64,000 bases of DNA from Acidobacteriota bacterium (GCA_003222895.1 QHXI01000054.1:1-64000); one strand, 5' to 3'. Positions 53,660 through 63,829 are shown, counted from the first letter of the stretch. The notes: generated from the letters alone by a model not told the origin. Numbers and translations: made by a program.

Positions 53660-54571
53660 TCACTCCGGCGCAACGCGACCCAGAATAATCGAGTCTTGAA
53701 ATATTCGAGTATCTTCTGCTGAGATCTCATAATCAATGATGATGTCTCGATTAGGTAGCATTTCTGGTCGCGGATTGAAACCTGGGAGCTTAACCCTTGT
53801 CACTTCGTGGATCGTCCCGGGATGAATAACAAGGCCTCCGGTTGATCCATAGCGATATCTCAACCCCTGGCCGTAATGAAGTTTCGAGAGTCCGTTGTTG
53901 CCGTTACCATCCAAGCCGTATTCTGCCGGTCTAAACGGCTCGGTCACGCTAAATGCAAGGTACGGCGCTCTCGCGGTGCCACGGCCGATGTTTCTTATGC
54001 CAAGTACGATTTCTGTAGCGGGTCCGCCTCTTTCAAGACGCGTCGTTAGCTCAAGTTTGGGCCTTCTTCGCCTGCCAAACATATCTTCAAGATCGTAATG
54101 CTCCATCCGGTAAAAACTATCGCCGCTACGTTTGTAGTGTCGATCCTCACGACACTTTGCCATGTGAGGTCCGGATTCACTTTCAGGAACCAGCGTAACT
54201 GCAAAACCACTATCAGCATTTGCCTCGAGAGTTTTGTGTCGCACGCCGTCAATCATTGGCGAGACAGCTTCACCCGTTAGTGTATTCAAGCGTGTCAGAA
54301 ACAATCGAAGAGGATTAATCTCTCGGAAATCGGAAGCGCAGTCTATCTGGTCGGCATTTCTCGTAGCCACTATCCCCCAAATTAACAAGCCACCACTCGA
54401 ATTCGCGAACCCTGAAAGCGCCTTGGCAAGATTCTTTCTATCGGCTGCATGGGATAAGTCCGGCGTGTTGGCGGTTTTGAAGTCGAGAGACAGATTCTCT
54501 TCCTGCCCACTTCTTACAAAGTTCTGCAAGGCTTCAAGAGTTAGGGCATCAAACTGCTCTTCCAAGCTCAT
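53660..54571 (-). CDS. Schlafen/AlbA_2-domain putative DNA-binding protein
   Basis: 303 residues from ATG 54571 (MSLEEQFDALTLEALQNFVR). The N-terminal ~150 residues fit the AlbA_2/Schlafen domain: E-N-L-S-L-D-F-K-T, then KNLAKALSGFANSSGGLLIWGI. The C-terminal ~150 residues are beta-rich (IVLGIRNIGRGTARAPYLAF .. NRDIIIDYEISAEDTRIFQD), like a C2- or Ig-type sandwich. Schlafen-domain proteins include regulators and antiviral RNases. The nearby toxin-antitoxin genes make a defence role possible, but nothing in the sequence proves it. It lies 19 bp after acnA on the same strand. Confidence 0.75.
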   Translation of the reverse strand: MSLEEQFDALTLEALQNFVRSGQEENLSLDFKTANTPDLSHAADRKNLAKALSGFANSSGGLLIWGIVATRNADQIDCASDFREINPLRLFLTRLNTLTGEAVSPMIDGVRHKTLEANADSGFAVTLVPESESGPHMAKCREDRHYKRSGDSFYRMEHYDLEDMFGRRRRPKLELTTRLERGGPATEIVLGIRNIGRGTARAPYLAFSVTEPFRPAEYGLDGNGNNGLSKLHYGQGLRYRYGSTGGLVIHPGTIHEVTRVKLPGFNPRPEMLPNRDIIIDYEISAEDTRIFQDSIILGRVAPE

Positions 54572-54590
54572 ACGTTTCAAACGCGAAAAT

Positions 54591-57515
54591 CTAAAACCCC
54601 GTCGTCCCCGCCAGCAACTGCCGCAGCACATACGGCAAAATGCCGCCGTGCACGTAGTAATCGATCTCGATTGGCGTGTCGATGCGAAGTGTGAGCGGCA
54701 CATCCTGTGAAGAATCATCGGCGCGATGAATCGTGAGCGTCACGTCCATCCGCGGCGTGACTTCGAACTTATTGCCTGAGCCGTCCGAATTGTAATCAGA
54801 TGGAACCAGTCCGGTGATATCGAACGTCTCGGTGCCGTCGAGATTAAGTGACGCCGCATTCGTGCCTTCTTTGAATTGGCAAGGCAGCACGCCCATGCCG
54901 ACAAGGTTGCTGCGGTGAATGCGTTCGAAGCTTTGCGCGATGACGGCCTTCACTCCCAACAGACGCGTTCCTTTCGCCGCCCAGTCGCGTGAAGATCCCG
55001 TCCCGTATTCCTGTCCAGCGATCACGACGAGCGGCGTTTTCTCTTCCTGATATATCATCGCCGCGTCGTAAATACTCATGCGTTCACCGTCCGGCTGATG
55101 GACAGTAACTCCGCCTTCCGTGCCCGGAACCATCAAGTTCTTGATGCGCACGTTCGCAAACGTGCCGCGCATCATCACTTCATGATTGCCGCGACGCGAG
55201 CCGTAGCTGTTGAAGTCCTGCACCTCGACGCGCTTCTGCTGCAAGTAGACTCCCGCGGGTGAAGTCGCTTTTATTGCGCCGGCTGGACTGATGTGATCGG
55301 TTGTGACTGAGTCGCCAAAGATCGCGAGCGGGCGCGCGGCGTGAAGGTCCTCCATCTCGCCAACCTCGGCGCCAAAGCCCTCGAAGAACGGCGGCTCCTG
55401 AATGTAAGTCGAGTTGGAATCCCATTGATATGTCAGCCCGCTCGTAGATGGAATCGAATTCCACATCGGATTCTGTTCAGCGAAGTTGCCGTAAAGTTTT
55501 CGAAACGTCTCAGCGTCGAGCGCGTCTCGCATCATCGCGCCGATTTCTTCCAAGCTGGGCCAGACGTCACGCAAGTAAACGTCTTCGCCTTTGTCATTCT
55601 GCCCAAGAGGCTCTTTCGACAGATCTTTTTCGACTGTGCCGGCGAGCGCGAACGCGACGACGAGGGGCGGACTCATAAGGAAGTTCGCTTTGATGCTTTG
55701 GTGCACGCGCGCTTCAAAGTTGCGATTACCGGAAAGCACGCTCGCAGCAATCAGATCGTGATCGTTAACGATCTCTTCAATCGTGGGATCGAGCGGGCCG
55801 GAATTCCCGATGCACGTCGTGCAGCCATACCCGACGAGATTGAAACCGAGCTGATTCAAATAAGGCTGCAAACCTGTCTTTTCTAGATATTCAGTCACAA
55901 CGCGCGAGCCCGGCGCCAGAGAGGTTTTGACCGTTGGCCGGACCGTTAATCCGCGCTCGACAGCTTTCTTGGCCAGTAACCCCGCGGCCAACATCACGCT
56001 TGGATTCGAGGTGTTGGTGCACGAGGTAATCGCGGCAATCAGAACATCGCCGTGGCCGAGATCGACGTGCGCTTTTGGAAACTCTTCCGGCAGAACTTCT
56101 GCGACACGATCGGGAGTCGGCCGATTGTTCATCATCTCAGTTTCAGTCCACACGCTCGTCTCGCGCGGCGTGACGTCGTTACCAGATGGCGCCGGCGCGG
56201 AAGCAGAATGTTGCTGTCCTCCGCCGACGACAACCGCCAATGCATGTTCACTGGCGCCGATATCCGCGGCATAGCGCGCGGCGATCTCTTCGCTTGATTT
56301 GCCATAGCCGCCACTCTTCGCGTCCTGCTGGAGCAACTCCATAAACTTGTTTTTTAGATCCGGCAGAGCGATTCGATCCTGTGGCCGCTTCGGCCCAGCA
56401 ACGCTCGGTACGATGGTATCGAGATCGAGTTCGACCAGCGTGCTGTATTCGATCTCACCTTTGCGCGGCATGCCGAACAGGCCTTGAGCTGTGAAATAAT
56501 TTCGCACGGCATCGACCTGCTCGTGATCGCGCCCAGTCGCTTTCAGATACGCACACGTCTCTTCGTCGGGCGGGAAGTAGCCCATCGTTGCACCGTACTC
56601 AGGAGACATGTTCGCAATTGTCGCGCGATCGACGACCGAGAGCGACGCTGCGCCTGCACCGTGAAATTCGACAAACTTGCCGACGACTTTCGTTTTGCGG
56701 AGCATCTCTGTGACCGCCAGCACGAGATCCGTTGCGGTCACGCCTTCGCGCAGACGGCCGGTCATGTGCACGCCGACAACATCCGGCGTTAAGAAATAAA
56801 CGGGCTGGCCCAGCATCGCGGCTTCGGCTTCAATTCCGCCGACGCCCCAACCGACGACGCTAAGGCCGTTGACCATCGTCGTGTGCGAATCGGTCCCCAC
56901 CAGACTATCCGGATAATAAATTCCGTTCTTCTCCCAGACGCATTTCGCCAGGTATTCAAGATTCACCTGATGACAAATTCCGATGCCCGGCGGAATCACG
57001 CTAAAGCCGTCGAACGCCTGCATGCCCCACTTCAAGAATTGATAGCGCGAATTGTTTCGCTTGAACTCCATCTCCATGTTCTTGCGGAACGCATCGCCGG
57101 TCGCCGAGAAATCCACCTGCACAGAGTGATCGATCACGAGATCGACGGGGACGAGCGGCTCGATCACGCCGGGGTTTTTATTCAATCGGACCACCGCCGA
57201 TCGCATGCCCGCAAGATCGACCAGCAACGGCACGCCAGTGAAATCCTGAAGCAGCACGCGCGCGACCGTAAACGGCACTTCTTCCGTACGCTCAGCTTTC
57301 GGCTGCCAATTGGCAATTGCGCGCACGTCGTCTTCGGTTATCTTCGTGCCGTCGAAATTTCTCAGCACTGATTCGAGCACGATACGAATACTCACCGGCA
57401 GCTTCGAAACTTGCGCGACACCTTCTTTTTCAAGCTGTGGCAGAGAATAAAATTCACCCGTCTTGCCGCTGGCCGGAGCAAATGTTTGCAGAGAATTGAA
57501 TAAGTTATTTGGCAT
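54591..57515 (-). CDS. acnA: Aconitate hydratase
   Basis: 974 residues, AcnA/IRP type. It isomerises citrate to isocitrate in the TCA cycle. The three [4Fe-4S] cysteines are visible in SCTNTSNPS and [11 protein letters not shown]. Substrate-binding segments include [23 protein letters not shown], and the swivelling C-terminal domain [13 protein letters not shown] and [14 protein letters not shown]. The ~40-residue linker around nt 56150-56230 is Ser/Ala/Pro-rich and slightly long. Length is ~70 residues more than E. coli AcnA. No regulatory site was recognised; the 266-bp upstream gap contains no gene. Confidence 0.95.
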   Translation of the reverse strand: MPNNLFNSLQTFAPASGKTGEFYSLPQLEKEGVAQVSKLPVSIRIVLESVLRNFDGTKITEDDVRAIANWQPKAERTEEVPFTVARVLLQDFTGVPLLVDLAGMRSAVVRLNKNPGVIEPLVPVDLVIDHSVQVDFSATGDAFRKNMEMEFKRNNSRYQFLKWGMQAFDGFSVIPPGIGICHQVNLEYLAKCVWEKNGIYYPDSLVGTDSHTTMVNGLSVVGWGVGGIEAEAAMLGQPVYFLTPDVVGVHMTGRLREGVTATDLVLAVTEMLRKTKVVGKFVEFHGAGAASLSVVDRATIANMSPEYGATMGYFPPDEETCAYLKATGRDHEQVDAVRNYFTAQGLFGMPRKGEIEYSTLVELDLDTIVPSVAGPKRPQDRIALPDLKNKFMELLQQDAKSGGYGKSSEEIAARYAADIGASEHALAVVVGGGQQHSASAPAPSGNDVTPRETSVWTETEMMNNRPTPDRVAEVLPEEFPKAHVDLGHGDVLIAAITSCTNTSNPSVMLAAGLLAKKAVERGLTVRPTVKTSLAPGSRVVTEYLEKTGLQPYLNQLGFNLVGYGCTTCIGNSGPLDPTIEEIVNDHDLIAASVLSGNRNFEARVHQSIKANFLMSPPLVVAFALAGTVEKDLSKEPLGQNDKGEDVYLRDVWPSLEEIGAMMRDALDAETFRKLYGNFAEQNPMWNSIPSTSGLTYQWDSNSTYIQEPPFFEGFGAEVGEMEDLHAARPLAIFGDSVTTDHISPAGAIKATSPAGVYLQQKRVEVQDFNSYGSRRGNHEVMMRGTFANVRIKNLMVPGTEGGVTVHQPDGERMSIYDAAMIYQEEKTPLVVIAGQEYGTGSSRDWAAKGTRLLGVKAVIAQSFERIHRSNLVGMGVLPCQFKEGTNAASLNLDGTETFDITGLVPSDYNSDGSGNKFEVTPRMDVTLTIHRADDSSQDVPLTLRIDTPIEIDYYVHGGILPYVLRQLLAGTTGF

Positions 57516-57781
57516 GGTTATTCGATGGATCGCGCGACAAATCCGACGACGACGCGACCAAAGCAGGATTTGATGTCAGTTTCAAGTCTCAGTTTAGGTT
57601 TGGCTTACTCGATCGTCAAGCGAGTGTCGTGACGAAAATGTGATTATAGTCACAGCCGCTCGTGATTGTTGCTGTGATAGTTCATTTGTTATAGTCGCGT
57701 TAACGATTCAATCAGAATTTGCAGTCGCGAATCAGGATGTGCAGGGCACGTCCGCGCAAAACTTTTTGAGGAGCAGTCATC

Positions 57782-58180
57782 ATGCCAAAGAAGACGCCGG
57801 AATCTTTTAACTATCTGAGCAACAATCCTGAATTCGTGCCCGATCCTGACATAGAGGAATTCATGGAAGAAGAAATTTCGCACGCGCCGAAGGATCCCGA
57901 TTTGCTGGCTCAACGTCTGCACAACAATACTTCAGCTTCGCCATCCGACGCCGGCGGCGACCTGGACGCAACCTGGGAAGATGTGAACGAGAGCGGATCG
58001 GAAACTTTTGCAGGAGATAATCCTACGCCCGATCAATCGATGGTTGAAGAGAACGCGAAAGCCATGGGCGTGAGTCTGGAAGACAACGAAGAGTTGGATT
58101 TTCTCGGCAAGCTCGAGCGCCGCGATCGCGATCGATACGAATTGGAAGAGCAATCGAAGACTCGCGACGATACTATTTGA
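57782..58180 (+). CDS. DUF6335-type acidic protein
   Basis: 132 residues; GAGGAG lies ~8 nt before ATG 57782. Highly acidic and Asn/Ser-rich. The core DLDATWEDVNESGSETFAGD followed by NPTPDQSMVEENAKAMGV is the DUF6335 pattern, and the C-terminus is charged (ERRDRDRYELEEQSKTRDD). Family function is unknown. Probably cytosolic and partly disordered. Confidence 0.75.
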   Translation: MPKKTPESFNYLSNNPEFVPDPDIEEFMEEEISHAPKDPDLLAQRLHNNTSASPSDAGGDLDATWEDVNESGSETFAGDNPTPDQSMVEENAKAMGVSLEDNEELDFLGKLERRDRDRYELEEQSKTRDDTI

Positions 58181-58194
58181 TCGTCATGTTTGCT

Positions 58195-58449
58195 AGCCGT
58201 CTTCAGACGGCTTCCCCGAAGGGTTCATAGACCAGCGCTTTTGGCGCTGCGGTCAGCCGAGAACGCCGAACTTTAGCGCGCTTCCAGCGTGCTTTCATCA
58301 ACAGCTTCAGCAATTTCACAGCTTCAGCAACAGGCTAAAGCCCTGGTCATAAGCCCGTTGAAACGGGCTCGGGAATTTCAGTACAGCGATTCACTCCGGG
58401 CGTGAAACGCCCGGTCTAATAACCCTGGGAAAGCCGCGTCAACGCGGCT
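58195..58449. repeat. Cluster of five short perfect palindromes
   Basis: The 389-bp gap between the DUF6335 and hydrolase genes holds no gene but five hairpins with 6-8-bp arms and 2-5-nt loops: 58195-58212 (AGCCGTCT-TC-AGACGGCT), 58233-58249, 58352-58369 (AGCCCGTT-GA-AACGGGCT), 58396-58414 (CCGGGCGT-GAA-ACGCCCGG) and 58432-58449 (AGCCGCGT-CA-ACGCGGCT). Arms differ in sequence but share size and layout. Confidence 0.85.
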
Positions 58450-58553
58450 ACCGGACAACCGCTTCCTGGTTCAGATTTCATTTCCACTTCTATGAAGCCT
58501 GAATTTGTAAAAAGACTAAGTTATGATCAGTCTTGCTTATGACTTCTCAAGGC

Positions 58554-58559
58554 TATATT
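58554..58559 (+). promoter_or_regulatory. Possible -10 element of the alpha/beta hydrolase gene
   Basis: TATATT ends 10 nt before ATG 58570, which would leave a leader of about 3 nt and no ribosome-binding site. Confidence 0.35.
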
Positions 58560-58569
58560 CTCCCGCGCC

Positions 58570-59574
58570 ATGCGCATACTTCTTCTGCTGACGTTTCTGC
58601 TGGTTTGCATTCCCGTCTACGCCGTCGACCCTTGCACGAAAGCCACGCCTGATTGCGCCCGCTGGGTAAACCTTGGCGTTGAATCGCGCGCGCTTGTCTA
58701 CAGCACCTATCCGCTGGACAAGAAGAACGATCAAATCGTTCGCGCGCTGATCGTGGTTCATGGCCAGGGCCGAGATGCCGACAATTACTTTCGGACCAGT
58801 TTGGCGGCAACATTTTTGGCCGGCGCGTTCGACAACACAATCGTGATCTCGCCGCGGTTTGGTTCGAACAATGGCACAGGCTGTCGCGATACACTGGCGC
58901 CGAACGAAGTGAATTGGCCCTGTGCCGGCGACAGTTGGCGATCGGGCGGTGTCGCGACAAACAATGCGAAGCTGACTTCTTACGATTTCATGGACGAGAT
59001 CGTCCGCCAGTTGACGCGAACAGAAAACTTTCCGAATTTGAAAGCGATCGTGATCTCGGGGCATTCTGCCGGCGGCCAATTCGTTACGCGTTACGAGATG
59101 GGAAACAAGATTCACGAATCGATCTCGGTGCCGATCACTTATGTTGTTTCGAATCCGTCGAGCTATTCATATCTTGACGCGGAGCGCCCGTCGGGAGCCA
59201 ATAACGAACTGCGCGCGTTCGGTGATGCGCGAAACTGCACGACCTATGACAACTGGCCATACGGTCTTAAGAACCGAACCGGGTACACCGCGAACATCCC
59301 TGAGGATCAATTGAAGAAGCAGTTAGCCTCGCGTCCGGTGACCTATCTGTTAGGTGAATTGGATGTGTTGCCGTTGGCGGGTTTCGATTCGTCGTGTCCG
59401 GCAATGGCCCAGGGTCCGACGCGTTTAGCTCGCGGCCAGGCTTTCGCTGCTTACGTGAAAGCAAAGTATAACGCCCGGCATCAAGTCGTGGTCGTACCGC
59501 TGTGCGGTCATAACGCGCGCTGCATGTTCACTGCGGAAGTGGCGTTGCCGATTCTGTTTCCGAAAGTCGGATGA
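58570..59574 (+). CDS. Secreted alpha/beta-hydrolase
   Basis: 334 residues with a signal peptide (MRILLLLTFLLVCIPVYA). Nucleophile elbow G-H-S-A-G-G (SGHSAGGQFVTRYEM), acid in LLGELDVLP and catalytic His in PLCGHNARCMF complete a plausible Ser-Asp-His triad. The VVHGQGRDADNYF strand holds the oxyanion region. Paired cysteines (DPCTKATPDC, GCRDT..WPC) agree with export. Esterase-type activity on an unknown substrate. Its stop lies 2 bp from the left end of the RAYT element. Confidence 0.8.
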   Translation: MRILLLLTFLLVCIPVYAVDPCTKATPDCARWVNLGVESRALVYSTYPLDKKNDQIVRALIVVHGQGRDADNYFRTSLAATFLAGAFDNTIVISPRFGSNNGTGCRDTLAPNEVNWPCAGDSWRSGGVATNNAKLTSYDFMDEIVRQLTRTENFPNLKAIVISGHSAGGQFVTRYEMGNKIHESISVPITYVVSNPSSYSYLDAERPSGANNELRAFGDARNCTTYDNWPYGLKNRTGYTANIPEDQLKKQLASRPVTYLLGELDVLPLAGFDSSCPAMAQGPTRLARGQAFAAYVKAKYNARHQVVVVPLCGHNARCMFTAEVALPILFPKVG

Positions 59575-59575
59575 T

Positions 59576-60283
59576 TGGAGCGCCCGCATCCTTCCGGGCG
59601 GATCGCAGGCATCCTTGCCTGCGCTCATTTCTTTCGAAACCCCGCACTGCTAAACGGCCAATCCTCGGGCCTGTCGCAAAGATTCGCCCTGACGGGATTG
59701 TTTTCGATGTAACTGACAGTCTTCGCAAACTGCCGTGCGTTACGAATATATCTGTCGAAATATTCTTTCTGCCAAAATCGACCTGAACGATCAAGCATCT
59801 TGTTGGCTTCACTTGAGCTGAACGACTTAACTGAATGCATGATGCTGGCAAGTGACTGTCCCGCGCACGGAGTGCACAACACGTGCACATGATTAGGCAT
59901 TACCACCCACGCAATGAGTCGATACTTGTGCCGATCATGAAACAGAAGCGCGTTCTGGACCATTGCGGCGACATCCTGATCTTGCAAATAGCAACTGCCG
60001 TGGCCCTGATCGAGGTCCGCTTCAACTCGCCGACGCATGATTGACTCTGCCTCTGAGGTTGTTGCGGTCTTCAATTCTTCTTTCCAACGAATCAACACCT
60101 CACGTGGCAGTGAATCGTGCAATCTGAAGGTGATGAATTGAGCGAGTTCGCCGCCGTCGAAATGAGGAAGATAGCCGCGGCTATGCCACCCAAGTTGCGA
60201 CTGCGATTGTGGGAGTTTCGCTTTCATAAAGTTTATGCGCGCAAGGATGCGCGCGAACCGCCCGCAGGGATGCAGGCGCTCCA
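59576..60283. mobile_element. REPtron: RAYT gene framed by inverted REP pairs
   Basis: Left end 59576-59625 (TGGAGCGCCCGCATCC .. two small hairpins) and right end 60237-60283 are inverted copies (complement of the right end: TGGAGCGCCTGCATCC ..). Each end has two REP-like hairpins (for example GCCCGCATCCTTCCGGGC and GCAGGCATCCTTGCCTGC). The unit sits precisely between two convergent genes, whose stops are 2 bp and ~9 bp away. Related solo copies are at 52514-52536 and 62251-62343. Confidence 0.85.
59625..60227 (-). CDS. REP-associated tyrosine transposase (RAYT, Y1_Tnp)
   Basis: 200 residues from ATG 60227 (MKAKLPQSQSQLGWHSRGYL). The HUH motif is NHVHV (WVVMPNHVHVLC), and the nucleophile Tyr is in WQKEYFDRYIRN. 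The ending VSYIENNPVRANLCDRPEDWPFSSA is typical of RAYTs. These single-strand nucleases cut and join REP hairpins. The gene reads through into the left inverted end at its stop. A longer start at 60284 would lie in the right end and is disfavoured. Confidence 0.9.
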   Translation of the reverse strand: MKAKLPQSQSQLGWHSRGYLPHFDGGELAQFITFRLHDSLPREVLIRWKEELKTATTSEAESIMRRRVEADLDQGHGSCYLQDQDVAAMVQNALLFHDRHKYRLIAWVVMPNHVHVLCTPCAGQSLASIMHSVKSFSSSEANKMLDRSGRFWQKEYFDRYIRNARQFAKTVSYIENNPVRANLCDRPEDWPFSSAGFRKK

Positions 60284-60291
60284 TTCAATTC

Positions 60292-60957
60292 CTACGAAGC
60301 GGGAAAATTCGATCTCGGCTGCAGTGTCACGCTCTTAATCACAACCTTGTCCGCCGGCTTGGTGCTGCCCTTCTGCGTCGGCGCGGTCATGATCACTTCG
60401 GCGTTCTTGACGCCGTCGATCACTTTGCCAAACACGGTGTACTTCTTATCGAACGCCGGCTGTTTCTTGAGCGTGATGAACCACTGACAATTCGCGCCGT
60501 TGATGTCGTTCGTGCGCGCCGCGCCGATCGTGCCGCGTTCGTAAGGAATGTCGCTGAATTCAGCCGGCACGTTCGGATAAGGCGAATTTCCAGTGCCCCA
60601 CGCCGCTTGATCGCTTCCCTTGGTTAAAGGATCGCCGCCCTGGATTATTCCGAGGTTTGGATCGATGCGATGAATCGCCGTGCCGTCATAAAACTTTTCA
60701 TTGATGAGTTTCTTAAACCGCTCAACCTGTTGCGGCGCGACGTTCGGATAGAGTTCAATCACGATGCGACCATAGTCGGCCGTTTCCAGCACGGCAACTT
60801 GCGCATCGGGCTGCGGCTTGACGCTGGTTTTGGCATTGCCGCCGGTGTTGCTTGTATTGACGTCTTTGCTTGCCGTATTTGAGTTCGACTGATTGCAGGC
60901 GGTGAATGCAAGAAATAGCAGGCCGATGAGTGTTAATAAGAGTTTCGATCTGTTCAC
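60292..60957 (-). CDS. Lipoprotein peptidyl-prolyl cis-trans isomerase (cyclophilin)
   Basis: 221 residues. Lipobox FTAC gives a lipidated N-terminus, followed by an Asn/Ser-rich linker (~residues 22-50) and a cyclophilin domain: YGRIVIELYPNVAPQQVERF, FYDGTAIHRIDPNLGIIQGG, QWFITLKKQPAFDKKYTVFG. It should assist folding of exported proteins in the periplasm. The catalytic Arg of the usual F-H-R-V motif is conserved as IHRI. Confidence 0.9.
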   Translation of the reverse strand: MNRSKLLLTLIGLLFLAFTACNQSNSNTASKDVNTSNTGGNAKTSVKPQPDAQVAVLETADYGRIVIELYPNVAPQQVERFKKLINEKFYDGTAIHRIDPNLGIIQGGDPLTKGSDQAAWGTGNSPYPNVPAEFSDIPYERGTIGAARTNDINGANCQWFITLKKQPAFDKKYTVFGKVIDGVKNAEVIMTAPTQKGSTKPADKVVIKSVTLQPRSNFPAS

Positions 60958-60994
60958 GATTCAGATTCTCCTTGAGTTGTTGCGTGTGCGTCGC

Positions 60995-61067
60995 GTGTCA
61001 GAAGCCCGACCGTAAGGGAGGGCCCGATTCACAATCGAGCCCTTGCTAACGCCCGGGCTTCTGACAC
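60995..61067. repeat. 73-bp palindromic repeat, family A, copy 3
   Basis: GTGTCAGAAGCCCGACCGTA .. CCCGGGCTTCTGACAC, nearly identical arms to copy 2. It occupies the gap between the cyclophilin start and the dtd stop, 7 bp after the dtd gene. Confidence 0.9.
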
Positions 61068-61073
61068 TCTAGT

Positions 61074-61523
61074 TCAAAACAATTTATTACTATCCAACAA
61101 TATCGTCACTGGTCCATCGTTGACCAGTTCGACCTGCATCATAGCCTGAAATTTTCCCGTCGCAACTTCGTCGACTGCCGATTTCGCCTGCCGCACCAAG
61201 AAATCGTAGAGCGGTTCGGCAACTTCCGGCGGCGCGGCATCAATCCACGAAGGCCGCAATCCCCGGCGCACATCACCATATAAAGTAAACTGAGAAATGA
61301 TCAGCAGAGCACCGTTTACATCTTTAACCGAAAGATTCATCTTTCCATCTGCATCGTCAAAGATGCGCAGGTTGGTTATTTTATCGACGAGATAGGCGGC
61401 TTCTACTTTTGTATCGTCGCGCGCGATCCCAACAAGAACGACGAGACCGTTTCCGATCTCGCCGATCACTTCGTTATCAACTGAGACTTTCGCGCGGGTG
61501 ACGCGCTGAACTACGGCTCGCAT
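61074..61523 (-). CDS. dtd: D-aminoacyl-tRNA deacylase
   Basis: 149 residues, standard length. It removes D-amino acids from mis-charged tRNAs. Motifs SQFTLYGD and [11 protein letters not shown] (Gly-cis-Pro) are intact. ATG 61523 follows the SDR stop without a gap, so the two are translated from one message. Confidence 0.95.
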   Translation of the reverse strand: MRAVVQRVTRAKVSVDNEVIGEIGNGLVVLVGIARDDTKVEAAYLVDKITNLRIFDDADGKMNLSVKDVNGALLIISQFTLYGDVRRGLRPSWIDAAPPEVAEPLYDFLVRQAKSAVDEVATGKFQAMMQVELVNDGPVTILLDSNKLF

Positions 61524-62243
<720 letters not shown>

Positions 62244-62250
62244 GCTAATT

Positions 62251-62343
62251 GGAGCGCGGACATCCTTGTCCGCATGAGCGCGAAGCGCGAACAAAAATCC
62301 TAGCGTGCTGCGCACGCTTTGCGGACAAGGATGTCCGCGCTCC
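62251..62343. repeat. Inverted REP pair (GGAGCGC family C)
   Basis: Two 23-bp units in opposite orientation (62251-62273 and 62321-62343): GGAGCGC followed by hairpin GCGGACATCCTTGTCCGC. They are separated by 47 bp, between SDR and gatB. Same family as the RAYT ends and the solo copy at 52514. Confidence 0.88.
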
Positions 62344-62344
62344 G

Positions 62345-63829
62345 TTAACCTTTCAGCTTCTCGCGCAGCCGCTCATTCACGACTTTCGGATTAGCTTTGC
62401 CCTTTGAAGCTTTCATCACCTGGCCCACGAAAAATCCGAACAGGGCTTCTTTACCTGATCGATATTGTTCAAGCTGATTGGAATTCGCGGCGATCACTTC
62501 ATCAATCACCCGATCGATTTCGCCGGTGTCGCTGACTTGCACCAGTCCGCGCTCTTCGACGATCGCCGTCGCCGATTTCCCGCTCGCGAACATCTCGACC
62601 AAAACATCTTTGCCTTGCTTACCGCTGATTTCTCCTTCGTCGATGATGCGAACTAGAGCGCCAAGTTCGCTTGCTGGAATGGGCGACTCGTCAGCCGTGA
62701 TGCCCGCGTTTTCCAGTTCCCGTATTAACTCTGATCGAATCCAGTTCGCCGTCGCGCGCGCGTTGGCGCTGGCTTCAACCGCCGCTTCATAGTAATCCGC
62801 CAACGAACGATCGCTTGTTAGTTGCCCTGCGTCCGCGTAGGACAATCCGTATGTTTCGGCGAATCGCTTCGCGCGAGGCCCCGGCAATTCGGGCAGCGAC
62901 GCGCGAACGTCTTCGACAAATTCTTTCGTAACGACCAGCGGCGGTAAATCAGGCTCGGGAAAATATCGATAGTCGTGCGCTTCTTCTTTCGAACGCATCG
63001 CCCGGGTTTCATTCAAACGCTCATCCCACAGACGCGTCTCTTGAACCAGGCGACCACCTTCTTCCAAAGTCTTGATGTGACGTTCGACTTCAAACTCGAT
63101 CGCTTTCTGCATAAAACGAACTGAGTTCAAATTCTTCAGTTCGACTTTAGTTCCGAAGGTCGTATCGCCTTTGCGGCGCACGGAAACGTTCGCTTCACAG
63201 CGCAAATTCCCTTTCTCCATGTCGGCTTCAGAAGCGCCGACCCAATGCAACGCACGCCGCACGTGATTGACGTAATCATAGGCCTGCCACGAAGAGCGAA
63301 AGTCTGGCTCAGTCACGATCTCAGCCAGCGGCGTGCCCGCGCGATTCAGATCGATGTAAGAAAAGCGATCGACATCGGGTAATCCTTCATGCACGTTTTT
63401 GCCCGCGTCTTCTTCCAGGTGCAGACGCGTGATCTGAATGGTCATCGGCTTCCAATCATGCGCGTGGCCGCCTTCGTCACGAGCCGCGGTCATGATTTCG
63501 AGCGTGCCATTCGCGGAAAACGGCTGATCGTATTGCGAGATTTGATAACCCTTCGGGAGATCGGGATAAAAATAATTCTTGCGCGCGAAGATCGATCGCT
63601 CGTTGATGTGAAGACCCAAAGCCAGCGCGGCTCGCATTCCCAATTCCACGGCGCGCCGATTCAAGACCGGTAAAGCGCCGGGCAAACCGAGACACACCGG
63701 GCACGTATTGGAGTTCGGCTCGTCGCCAAAACGCGTCGAGCACCCGCAAAAGATTTTCGATTCAGTGCTGAGTTGGGCGTGAACTTCCAGCCCGATGATG
63801 GTTTCCCAATCGTTGGTTTCAGGTTTCAT
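62345..63829 (-). CDS. gatB: Aspartyl/glutamyl-tRNA amidotransferase subunit B
   Basis: 494 residues. Recognises Asp-tRNA(Asn)/Glu-tRNA(Gln) in the GatCAB amidation complex. Conserved: IGLEVHAQLSTESKIFCGC, NTCPVCLGLPGALPVLN, zinc-binding Cys pairs, KGYQISQYDQPF, and the C-terminal YqeY-like helical domain ending NPKVVNERLREKLKG. gatA and gatC are not adjacent. The ATG and first codons (MKPET) lie inside a GTTTCAAGTTTCATG-type palindromic repeat; an internal start is not obvious because IGLEVH begins only at residue 12. Confidence 0.95.
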   Translation of the reverse strand: MKPETNDWETIIGLEVHAQLSTESKIFCGCSTRFGDEPNSNTCPVCLGLPGALPVLNRRAVELGMRAALALGLHINERSIFARKNYFYPDLPKGYQISQYDQPFSANGTLEIMTAARDEGGHAHDWKPMTIQITRLHLEEDAGKNVHEGLPDVDRFSYIDLNRAGTPLAEIVTEPDFRSSWQAYDYVNHVRRALHWVGASEADMEKGNLRCEANVSVRRKGDTTFGTKVELKNLNSVRFMQKAIEFEVERHIKTLEEGGRLVQETRLWDERLNETRAMRSKEEAHDYRYFPEPDLPPLVVTKEFVEDVRASLPELPGPRAKRFAETYGLSYADAGQLTSDRSLADYYEAAVEASANARATANWIRSELIRELENAGITADESPIPASELGALVRIIDEGEISGKQGKDVLVEMFASGKSATAIVEERGLVQVSDTGEIDRVIDEVIAANSNQLEQYRSGKEALFGFFVGQVMKASKGKANPKVVNERLREKLKG

